This document shows, in pieces, positions 55,102 to 64,000 of a DNA stretch of 64,000 bases. Under the pieces are notes generated by a model. That model saw only the letters and a list, made by a program, of their open reading frames with translations. It was not told the origin of the DNA and made no database searches. The stretch spans positions 5,580,001 through 5,644,000 of the forward strand of contig OY755181.1 of assembly GCA_963576735.1 (NCBI GenBank), read 5' to 3'. The position numbers and the translations under genes were made by a program. Position 1 is the stretch's first letter, and the number at the start of each line of letters is the position of its first letter. Source of the DNA: Bedellia somnulentella. Taxonomy: Eukaryota; Arthropoda; Insecta; Lepidoptera; Bedelliidae.

Positions 55102-58100
55102 ATATCGACGCTGGAAAGGCAAAAATGACTAAGCGACATGGATCAAAGTGTTGGTAAAAGCTGTTTAAAGTTGAATTTTTTTGAAAAAAAATCTTTAATT
55201 TTTTTTTGACTGTCTTACTGTCAAATAAGTTACATTTATGGATAGGTTATTGAAGCATCTATGAAATAGAGTTAATTTTGTTACGAAATTCGTAGTAATT
55301 TTAGAGTTTATGTCGTATAGTAAAAAAAATACAAAAATTTTGGCAGGTAAAAGCCTCCAAGTGACCAATCACCATTAACTTAGTAAGAGATAAAACTCTC
55401 AAGTGATTTAATTTGTGTTTTTTTGTAAAAGCAAAAAGGCAGTAACTCAAATTAAATTCTGTTTACTGCAGGAAAAATATATCCAATTTTATGTAATAGA
55501 AATAAATATACCCGCAATTTTCATACTGAACGCCGAATTACAGGAAACTTGCAGTCATAACATAGGGTCCACTCTAAATAAAACAATAAAATAATCAACA
55601 GAAACCTTTATTCTACTTTTTATTTGCTATGGACTTAAAACTCCGGTAACTTTCATTTACTATGAGATCAATAAAAATATTCTGAAAACACAAACATATA
55701 ACATTTTCATTCATAATTTTAAACACAAAGGAGTTTGGTAGGTATAAAGGACTTTTACTTATTTGCAGACTCACATATATTACCTTAGACATAGTTTAGA
55801 GTAGATTAACAAATAATGTTTGTTACTAGTTATTTCAACAGGTACATGAGCGTTTCAGTCGATGAATATATCAGTATCAAAATACTTTATCCGGATAGAC
55901 TTATTACTTATTATTAAATAATATAAGTTATTACAATAAATTTTGTTCATATTTATTCAAACACGAATTTCAACATACACTTATTAATCGCTTTCTCAAT
56001 TAGTGTTTGGCAATATTCTTAAGAGGTAACAATAACATAAATTAGATAATATTTTATTTAATCTTATAATCTCAAACATAAAAATATTCTAAATTTTTAT
56101 AATGTTAACAGTCTTTTATGTAGGTAAAACATCAGTCAATCATTTATACGTAACAATAAAATAGCTTTCCTATTACACAAAATAAGGGCTACTAAGGCTC
56201 AGCAACATCATTATCCTCAACATCTGACACGGCCAATGTGTCTTTAACTGTGGAAGCTTTTTTGCCAAGTCTAGGAACTCCTTTTGAAATTGAGCTGGTA
56301 TAACGTTTTCCTTACAAAGTTTGGCCAAATCGTCATATTTTTGTTTTGAAATAGAAAGACGTGCGCGATAGCAAGGCATGGGTGCCACTTTTGTTTTTGA
56401 TTGAACTTCAACAATTGTGGTCGTAGCAGATTTATTCATTGAAAACTTTATTGACATACAGAAAGGCTTGTTGTTTTAAAGGTTGCAATTCTAATTTTTC
56501 TCATCAAATTGCCTTTAAAATATTTGTCAGCCACTACATCCCATCTACATCGCAATTATTGCCGCATTTTTTACCAATGTAAGGATTGGGTTGGACACAT
56601 TTTGCACTAGAAAATGAGCCATCTTTTTTCGTAAATTCTTGTCCACTTACCCTTTTTTTCTGTATCTCTTTTCGTTTGTTTGATTTTTTTTTCAAACCTA
56701 CTTCACCTATAATTTCTTTTTCCACTTCTTTAATTATATTAGCCTGATGTGAAATACCTTTTTTTGATTTTATTTGTTTTTTGCTCTCTTTTATTTCCTG
56801 TTTAATTTATTTCGACGTCATCAGAAGTGTCCAATTCTACCCATTCATCCGATTGTACATAGTCATCAATTTCCATAAACGTGGAAAAATCTTCATCCGA
56901 TAAGTAGCCTATATACCTTTTGTCTATTTTGCATCATCGTTTTTGTGTGTTGGTAGGTTTTGTACATTCGGATGGAGCAGAAATCGTAGCTCAATTTGAA
57001 ATTTCCTGATATGGTGATGGTAGAGCATTATTTTTTTAATAAATGCTGTCTTTTGGGGAGTCTAGAACTGTCATGACAGCGTCTTTGTCTTTCTGTGTGC
57101 AACTAACTTTAGCCGTAGGCGTAGAAGCAGTGTCAGTAGTATTATTTTCGGCGGTGGACATCGTTTGAAGTGAGCAATAGTTAGCATTAGCTGTCATTTC
57201 ACAGAACTCATCAACGTCCCAGTCAATATTTTTACATGGTAGATTAGCAAGCATCGTTATGTTATAAACTTCTTCGTCTTCGATAGTTATAGTTTGGTTT
57301 CTATGTGGGCAAGCGGTTTCCTACAAGAAATGTTTCGGTAAGCAACATAATGCTAAAAATTGTAACTAAGACTCCTAATATTTTTTTATAACGCTACTCA
57401 TGTTGGCTCCTAATATCGTTCGTGGTACTTGTGTTTTCATCAGCGTTTGAGAAGGTGGACGCTTGAAAAGCGTGACTTAGTTGATGGAGTAATTAATCTC
57501 GCGTGTAAATTTTTGTACGCTTTAACCCACTCAAAAGCTGATGATACCTTAAAACATAGGTGCCCCTATATTAAGAGTCTTTACATTATTTATGCATCAC
57601 ATAGGAATATTTAAAAAGTCCTAGTGCGTATTCTAAGACTTAAAATCTGCGCGACGTTTTATCAACATCGTTTAGGTAGAAGAACGTTAGATGCGTTTAC
57701 TAGTTTGCAAATAAAACTTGACTTTCTGCTAGCTTAAAACTCGCCAGTTATTTTATGCTTACGTAAATTGAAAATAACTATTATGTACCTCTTGAATGAC
57801 AAATGCAGGTTTTTTGCTGTGTAATACTTTTCCATAATTATCTCCCAGTGCCTCCAACATTATTCTAGAATATTCGTTGTTAGATTCATTGTTTGGCTGA
57901 AGAGGCGGCGTTAGCGTATTATCCTGGAAACAGTAAGTACCTACTTTAAAAATGTAAGTATGAATGTAAATTTGATAATATAATAAAATCACAGAACTAA
58001 AAAGGTTAAATACTTAATAATAAATATATAACTTACATGACGTCGCTACCGCGCGGATATCCCAGGTGCCAATACACGCGGCCGCGGCCGTCCTAACCGA

Positions 58101-58689
58101 CGTTCGGTCGCAGAATTAGCTAATTATTGCTCACTGAACGTCACTTCACTGCCACTTGTGCGCACGGGCAAACGACAATAAAATAAATGCACTAGGTATC
58201 TATGCGCCGACACTACTACCAAACTCGGCAGGTAAAAAATTACCAACCGACGTGGTTTTTTTAACTTAAGAAATGCAAATAGTAACCAAGCGACCAGTTT
58301 TAATCTTTTGACGCCTGCGTAAAATATCGTAACGCCAAATAATATTAAAGACAAAACAGGCAAAGTTATCGAGCCGCCATTATTTTTTTTTCAAGATCAC
58401 GGCAATTATGTCTAAATGCAAATACTACAAAAAAAAAATGCAGGAAACATTATCTTAGTAAAAAATACGGATGGAATGGTTGTCCCAAGTGACAATTTTT
58501 GCAGATTTATATATTTAATTGTCGTTTGGACGCCGAAAATAAAGATAATTGCACAAATTACCAATTCACCAAGCGACAGTAAAAGTTACTACCATTCGAC
58601 GCAGAAAAAAAAGGCGATTCCAAAAATGTATAAAACTCATATTGGCCAATAATGGCGCTTAGTCATTTTTGCCTTTCCAGCGTCGATAT
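55102..58689 (-). mobile_element. DNA transposon with perfect 34-bp terminal inverted repeats
   Basis: 55102-55135 and 58656-58689 are exact inverted copies of each other (begin ATATCGACGCTGG, end ACTAAGCG). Between them 3.5 kb holds the remains of a multi-exon minus-strand gene. The outer ends read ATAT/TCGACG, compatible with a TA or ATAT target duplication. The superfamily is not recognised: the TIRs are not those of piggyBac, and the protein is not mariner or hAT by eye. Confidence 0.8.
56173..57923 (-). pseudogene. Broken multi-exon gene of the 34-bp-TIR transposon, product unrecognised
   Basis: Minus strand. A 45-codon exon (57923-57789) lies between TGTTTCCAG and GTACAT and splices in frame to an exon starting at 57320 after TTCTTGTAG. 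That exon runs to a stop at 57036 and is Asp/Thr/Asn-rich (I-D-W-D-V-D-E-F-C-E-M). Further open blocks follow in changing frames. One is acidic (56930-56802: D-D-Y-V-Q-S-D-E-W-V-E-L). One is a Lys-rich block with a Cys motif (56810-56534: S-G-Q-E-F-T-K-K-D, then P-N-P-Y-I-G-K-K-C-G-N-N-C). The last is a C-terminal block (56457-56173: K-Y-D-D-L-A-K-L-C-K-E-N-V-I-P). Stops and frameshifts separate them and no DDE core is visible, so the catalytic middle appears deleted. A GC-rich open stretch upstream (58115-58030) has an AT-hook-like G-R-P-R-P-R and could be an earlier exon, now with an in-frame TAG. The C-terminal block resembles tails I associate with insect transposon-encoded proteins, without certainty. 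Confidence 0.55.
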
Positions 58690-59753
58690 AGTTTTATGAC
58701 TAGATTATCGATTGGGTACACAACAAAAGATTGTAATTTTTGGAAAAATCTGATTTATTTTTGATTCTGAATAGTTTTATACCACAGTGGGTGGCGCCAC
58801 GGTGTGATTATTAATTATTTTATTTAAAAAAGTCAACAGCTGTCGACACCAAATAACGTTATTTAAATGCTTAGCAAAAAGCTATTTATCGACTCTCACG
58901 ATTAAAAATTATTCAATTTATCTAAGATCTTTTTTACGTTATGAATGTGACATACACTCTGAATCGCGGTACATGTACATATAAGTGCATACGTTTGGTT
59001 GTGTGGGTGGGAGTGATTGAAGTTCCTCTACCGAGATATTGCATCGCAGATGGGCCATCAATTTCAATAGTAAACGCGTGTTCATTTTAGAAGCGTTCGA
59101 TACACTTTTCCTTGGTAGGTTTTGTTAAATAAGAAAACTTTAAGAGTAACTATACTTTAACTAACTATACTTTTTTAACAACATACATACATATACTCAC
59201 GGCTAAAAATCCCTAGAAGGGGTAGCCAGAGCTAAGGAATTAAAAATTCCTCAGCCACTTTTGGAAGTTGCGTGGTAGAAAGATGGTAAAATAAAGGTTG
59301 TTGGTGATGGGTCTCCAACCGCATTGCCCAAAAATCCCTTAAAAAGCCCCAATACCGTTAGTCGCCTCTTACGTACACCCACCGGAAGAAATTGGGTAGT
59401 GCTATTCTATGCCGACACTACACAGCTTCACAGTGTACAGGAATTTTAAATTCTTGATAAATAACCTTTTTCCCACTAGCTTCTAAAAGTGACCACAGAA
59501 ATTCCAATGCTAAAGTTCTGGCTATTCTTTATCAGACATTTATAGCCATGAGCACTGGTCTAACTTATTTATCTCTATCTCAAGAGGCTGTGATGTGATG
59601 TTTCTGATAATTATATATAATTTTAATTAATTTATTGATTTTATTATTATTTTTAGTATAGCTATCGTAGTTGCGTATTTTTAAGTATAAGTAAAAGTAA
59701 TTTTTAATATGTACCGAATATTTTGTTCATGTATTTATACTTTAGAAGTATCA
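58589..59753. repeat. Direct duplication, segment A, first copy
   Basis: 1,165 bp repeated at 62167-63331 (constant offset 3,578) with no difference seen by eye. It includes the right TIR of the 34-bp-TIR transposon and an identically placed TATG-tailed retroposon (59181-59426). Confidence 0.93.
59181..59426 (-). mobile_element. TATG-tailed retroposon in duplicated segment A
   Basis: Full length, subfamily A; repeated unchanged at 62759-63004. A decayed plus-strand piece follows at 59460-59558. Confidence 0.87.
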
Positions 59754-60606
59754 CAATAAGTATTTGTTCGAATGTATTAGTAATGTATAAATAATGCATA
59801 ATGCATATATTTTATCTCTTTTTTATAACATTTATGAGCTATATATTTAATATCGGCTGTTTGTGTAATATAGTATAATACACTTGTGTAGCTCTAGTGT
59901 TGTCACTGGTGATGGCGCTGACTGAAAATCAGTGCTGTGAGGTAAAACCTCGCAGCTTGTGCTGAGTCAGTTCCATTTCGCTGCAAAATGGCGCAAAGTT
60001 TTAATATTATTATTTTGTTTTATTTATTTTTATAGTGATCTCTGTTTTTTCTATTATTTTGTGTTCTTAGACACCGTTCACGATTTTGTTTTACATTGTT
60101 TTTAATTTTTTCCTTTTAAATGCTTTTGTTTTATTTTTTTATTTTTTTAGCGTTAGTTTTAAGTTTTATTATTTTTGTGTTTTATTTAATTTGTGTCATA
60201 TTTGCGGCGAATAAACTTTATTCTTCTTCTTCTAAAACGTAAATTTTTAATAGTAAAATTTATACTAGTATTGCTGCTATTTAAAAATGTTAAGTATAAA
60301 TAAACAGCACCTTATAAATGAAATGAGATGTTGTTATTAGTGAATTTGGCATCAAATATATTTAATAATTTATCATATCCTAAGAATTCTTCAATGAATA
60401 TTACTAAAAAAACTCAATTAAGCTCATTTGTATAAAAAATCTACGAAATCATAACTTTTATAAGAAAACTCGTTAATATGAATATTCAAAGTTCCTTATT
60501 CATTTTAAACTTCCTTAGGAATAAAAAAAGCAAGCTAGGCTGGTTTCAAAGGTTTAAAGTTAGTACACATAGCCAATTGACATTATAATTTTACTTGTGG
60601 CTTGTT
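59559..60606. other. AT-rich spacer, partly absent from the second duplication copy
   Basis: T-rich sequence; 59930-60230 (GGTAAAACCTCGCAGC...AATAAACTTTATTCTTC) looks like a LINE 3' end with (CTT)n tail. 59754 onward is missing from the second copy. Confidence 0.45.
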
Positions 60607-60621
60607 TTACATACCCGTTTG

Positions 60622-60868
60622 GCCGTGTAGTGTCGGCTTAGAATAACACTACCCTATTTCTACCCATGGGTGATCGTAAGAGGCGACTAAGAGTATAGGG
60701 GCTTTTTAAGTGATTTTTGGGCGATGTGGTTGGAGACCCGTCACCATAAACATTTATTATTACCATCTTTTCCCCAATCAACTTCCAAAAGTGGCTGAGG
60801 AATTTCTGATTCCAAGGCTCTGGCTACCCCGTTAAGGAATTTATAGCCGTGAGTATATGTATGTATGT
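60622..60868 (+). mobile_element. TATG-tailed retroposon copy with abutting inverted piece
   Basis: Full length, subfamily B, joined tail to tail with a minus-strand piece at 60869-60960 (CATACAAATACTCACGACC...TTGGAAGTTGATAG). Confidence 0.85.
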
Positions 60869-60997
60869 ACATACAAATACTCACGACCATAAATCTCAAA
60901 AGAGAATAGCCAAAGCTTTAGAGCTAGAAACTTCTCAGCCATATTTGGAAGTTGATAGCTAGATTTAAGGACTAATATATATATATATATATATATA

Positions 60998-61385
60998 ACA
61001 TAACATAAACATAAACGTTCACGCCGTTTATCCCCGAAGGGGTTGGCAGAGGTACCAATACTTCTGAACTCACATGGCAGCGCCATCTAGTGTCCAGAGA
61101 AGGTACCCACGTTTTGCTTAGACAGTGTACTCACGTGATAGGGGGCAGGCCTATCGCCGTTTTGTACGAATACACTGTCACATGACTAAGTACAACTCAG
61201 CCATGTGGGTTTCCTCACGATGTTTTCCCTCACCGTTAACAACCATGATAAATTAACCACACATATGACTTTAGAAAAGACAAATAGGTGTAGGCTCAGT
61301 GTAGGTTTAGTAGTTCCCAGGATTGGAACTCACGCCCTTCTGTTTTCGGGCGGGTGTTCTACCCGTCGTCATGTCGACGTATCAT
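60998..61385 (-). mobile_element. tRNA-headed SINE, near full length
   Basis: Tail ATAACATAACATAAAC to head GGGTGTTCTACCCGTCG, with about 20 extra bp (GCTCAGTGTAGGTTTAG) near the head. Preceded by a (TA)n run at 60978-60997. Its right part is the start of duplicated segment B. Confidence 0.87.
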
Positions 61386-61745
61386 AAAAAAAAATTGTTA
61401 TTATTTATTATTAAGTTTTAATTTAACTGTTATTTTTATTCATAAGTACATAGTTAGTAGCGCCATTCAGACATGTTTATGAAATATTATTGAACGGTGT
61501 GGGTAAACATCTCACTAGCATCTCCCAATAATACTCTACTTACATAAATATTCTTAATATCACGTGACGTTTCACTTATGGGGTCAGTCATTTATGATAT
61601 GAGGCAAATGACACATTATTTATTAATTCACCATAACAACCGAGCTCCATTAATAACCAAATTAACGATTACGAATATATAGATATTTGTTTTTATTTAT
61701 TTCACGTAAAACTTTTGAGAATAGAGAAAAATGTAATATGATCTC
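61077..61745. repeat. Direct duplication, segment B, first copy
   Basis: 669 bp repeated at 63332-64000 (offset 2,255); the second copy is cut by the window edge, so the duplication continues. It begins inside a tRNA-type SINE. Confidence 0.93.
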
Positions 61746-62166
61746 CAAACAAAGCAAAAAATAATAACTTTAATAAGACATCCTTCTAATAAATTCATAA
61801 AAATTAATTATGAATGGTAAATGAAACCGTGAAATAGATAATAATATCTTTATACAAGTTGGCAATACGGCAATTGAACGATAGAATTAACTCTTACAAA
61901 ATTATGTGAGAATTAGGAACAAATATTTAGTGAACAAATGACTTTAAGGATGTGATAATTCTGATGAAGATTAAATCATTTTTAATATTTAGAGGTAGCT
62001 AAAACTTTAAGAGACAAGGTCGGCAACATATTTCTGATAGTACTGTTTGTCTCGCTCACCGATCCTCTTACAATTTGCTGGCATATTGGCGACCTTAACG
62101 CTTTGTAATAAAGACCAAAATTCATATTTATTTCCATTAACTAAACATCATAGAGACACGGGAGTG

Positions 62167-63331
62167 CTACCATTCGACGCAGAAAAAAAAGGCGATTCCA
62201 AAAATGTATAAAACTCATATTGGCCAATAATGGCGCTTAGTCATTTTTGCCTTTCCAGCGTCGATATAGTTTTATGACTAGATTATCGATTGGGTACACA
62301 ACAAAAGATTGTAATTTTTGGAAAAATCTGATTTATTTTTGATTCTGAATAGTTTTATACCACAGTGGGTGGCGCCACGGTGTGATTATTAATTATTTTA
62401 TTTAAAAAAGTCAACAGCTGTCGACACCAAATAACGTTATTTAAATGCTTAGCAAAAAGCTATTTATCGACTCTCACGATTAAAAATTATTCAATTTATC
62501 TAAGATCTTTTTTACGTTATGAATGTGACATACACTCTGAATCGCGGTACATGTACATATAAGTGCATACGTTTGGTTGTGTGGGTGGGAGTGATTGAAG
62601 TTCCTCTACCGAGATATTGCATCGCAGATGGGCCATCAATTTCAATAGTAAACGCGTGTTCATTTTAGAAGCGTTCGATACACTTTTCCTTGGTAGGTTT
62701 TGTTAAATAAGAAAACTTTAAGAGTAACTATACTTTAACTAACTATACTTTTTTAACAACATACATACATATACTCACGGCTAAAAATCCCTAGAAGGGG
62801 TAGCCAGAGCTAAGGAATTAAAAATTCCTCAGCCACTTTTGGAAGTTGCGTGGTAGAAAGATGGTAAAATAAAGGTTGTTGGTGATGGGTCTCCAACCGC
62901 ATTGCCCAAAAATCCCTTAAAAAGCCCCAATACCGTTAGTCGCCTCTTACGTACACCCACCGGAAGAAATTGGGTAGTGCTATTCTATGCCGACACTACA
63001 CAGCTTCACAGTGTACAGGAATTTTAAATTCTTGATAAATAACCTTTTTCCCACTAGCTTCTAAAAGTGACCACAGAAATTCCAATGCTAAAGTTCTGGC
63101 TATTCTTTATCAGACATTTATAGCCATGAGCACTGGTCTAACTTATTTATCTCTATCTCAAGAGGCTGTGATGTGATGTTTCTGATAATTATATATAATT
63201 TTAATTAATTTATTGATTTTATTATTATTTTTAGTATAGCTATCGTAGTTGCGTATTTTTAAGTATAAGTAAAAGTAATTTTTAATATGTACCGAATATT
63301 TTGTTCATGTATTTATACTTTAGAAGTATCA
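62167..63331. repeat. Direct duplication, segment A, second copy
   Basis: Second copy of 58589-59753. It ends abruptly at 63331, where the sequence jumps to the copy of 61077 onward, so the 1,323 bp equivalent to 59754-61076 are missing. Confidence 0.93.
62759..63004 (-). mobile_element. TATG-tailed retroposon, duplicated with segment A
   Basis: Copy of 59181-59426 at offset 3,578. Confidence 0.87.
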
Positions 63332-63640
63332 GCAGCGCCATCTAGTGTCCAGAGAAGGTACCCACGTTTTGCTTAGACAGTGTACTCACGTGATAGGGGG
63401 CAGGCCTATCGCCGTTTTGTACGAATACACTGTCACATGACTAAGTACAACTCAGCCATGTGGGTTTCCTCACGATGTTTTCCCTCACCGTTAACAACCA
63501 TGATAAATTAACCACACATATGACTTTAGAAAAGACAAATAGGTGTAGGCTCAGTGTAGGTTTAGTAGTTCCCAGGATTGGAACTCACGCCCTTCTGTTT
63601 TCGGGCGGGTGTTCTACCCGTCGTCATGTCGACGTATCAT
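63332..63640 (-). mobile_element. tRNA-headed SINE, second copy cut at the duplication junction
   Basis: Copy of 61077-61385; its tail end is missing because the junction at 63331/63332 cuts it. Confidence 0.88.
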
Positions 63641-64000
63641 AAAAAAAAATTGTTATTATTTATTATTAAGTTTTAATTTAACTGTTATTTTTATTCATAA
63701 GTACATAGTTAGTAGCGCCATTCAGACATGTTTATGAAATATTATTGAACGGTGTGGGTAAACATCTCACTAGCATCTCCCAATAATACTCTACTTACAT
63801 AAATATTCTTAATATCACGTGACGTTTCACTTATGGGGTCAGTCATTTATGATATGAGGCAAATGACACATTATTTATTAATTCACCATAACAACCGAGC
63901 TCCATTAATAACCAAATTAACGATTACGAATATATAGATATTTGTTTTTATTTATTTCACGTAAAACTTTTGAGAATAGAGAAAAATGTAATATGATCTC
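63332..64000. repeat. Direct duplication, segment B, second copy
   Basis: Copy of 61077-61745, running off the right edge. The short open frame at 63460-63642 duplicates that at 61205-61387; both are SINE antisense sequence, not genes. Confidence 0.93.

Noticed and set aside
57429..57614. Plus-strand open frame inside the 34-bp-TIR transposon
   Set aside because: Lies opposite an intron of the broken minus-strand gene and has no motif.
58124..58363. Minus-strand hydrophobic open frame near the right TIR
   Set aside because: No splice link to the transposon exons and no family resemblance; probably chance.
61205..61387. 60-codon open frame present twice (also 63460-63642)
   Set aside because: It lies in SINE antisense sequence and is duplicated only because the segment is.
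1..64000. CRISPR arrays, operons, rRNA genes
   Set aside because: None present; the window is animal nuclear DNA and the direct repeats seen are TSDs, coding repeats and transposon copies.

Overview
The window is AT-rich, intron-bearing, repeat-dense eukaryotic DNA. It is almost certainly from a lepidopteran insect (moth or butterfly). The evidence is an array of small secreted His/Val/Pro-rich cuticular-protein genes whose first intron falls inside the signal peptide, the AGGGTTCCGTA...CTTGGCCGG repeat common in Lepidoptera, several tRNA-headed SINE-like families, and a mariner. No species can be named from the sequence alone.

Left half (1-34.5 kb): five plus-strand cuticular-protein-like genes lie in tandem, at 4502-6428, 13684-15216, 19014-21198, 24180-24899 and 31277-34072. 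Each has a TATA box 61-95 bp before the ATG, a tiny first exon (12 nt in four genes, 27 nt in one), a phase-0 intron and one second exon with the rest of the protein. In four of the genes the second exon carries His/Val/Pro-rich repeats. Shared motifs (K-T-T-I-T-K-x-S, A-V-S-H-S-S-S-V-V-H-H, a C-terminal A-V/I-H-H) point to tandem duplication and divergence. The likely products are secreted structural proteins of the exoskeleton. Introns and spacers are filled with mobile elements.

Right half (35-58 kb): this is gene-poor. The one host coding segment recognised is a 100-nt minus-strand exon at 43210-43309. It encodes the third transmembrane helix of a rhodopsin-class neuropeptide receptor (SIFamide/NPFF-receptor-like), so much of this half may be intron of that receptor gene. 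A 3.6-kb DNA transposon with perfect 34-bp terminal inverted repeats (55102-58689) carries a broken, unfamiliar minus-strand gene.

Right end (58.6-64 kb): a direct duplication. 58589-59753 is repeated at 62167-63331, and 61077-61745 is repeated at 63332-64000. The second copy lacks 1,323 bp and runs off the window.

Mobile elements dominate. (1) A roughly 240-bp retroposon with a (TATG)n tail is present in more than 30 full or partial copies, many with 10-15 bp target-site duplications (TSDs). (2) A roughly 360-bp tRNA-headed SINE has a (TTATG)n tail. (3) A second tRNA-headed family has four copies. (4) A retroposon with its tRNA-like part at the 3' end has two copies with 12-13 bp TSDs. (5) A nested, dead mariner has all three catalytic Asp codons changed. 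(6) There is a 5'-truncated LINE fragment with an 11-bp TSD. (7) There are two MITE-like elements and several LINE 3'-end fragments. No CRISPR array, operon or intact tRNA/rRNA gene was found, and no obviously new functional system. The items most worth a second look are the hidden receptor exon, the 34-bp-TIR transposon, the tRNA-ended retroposon and the terminal duplication.
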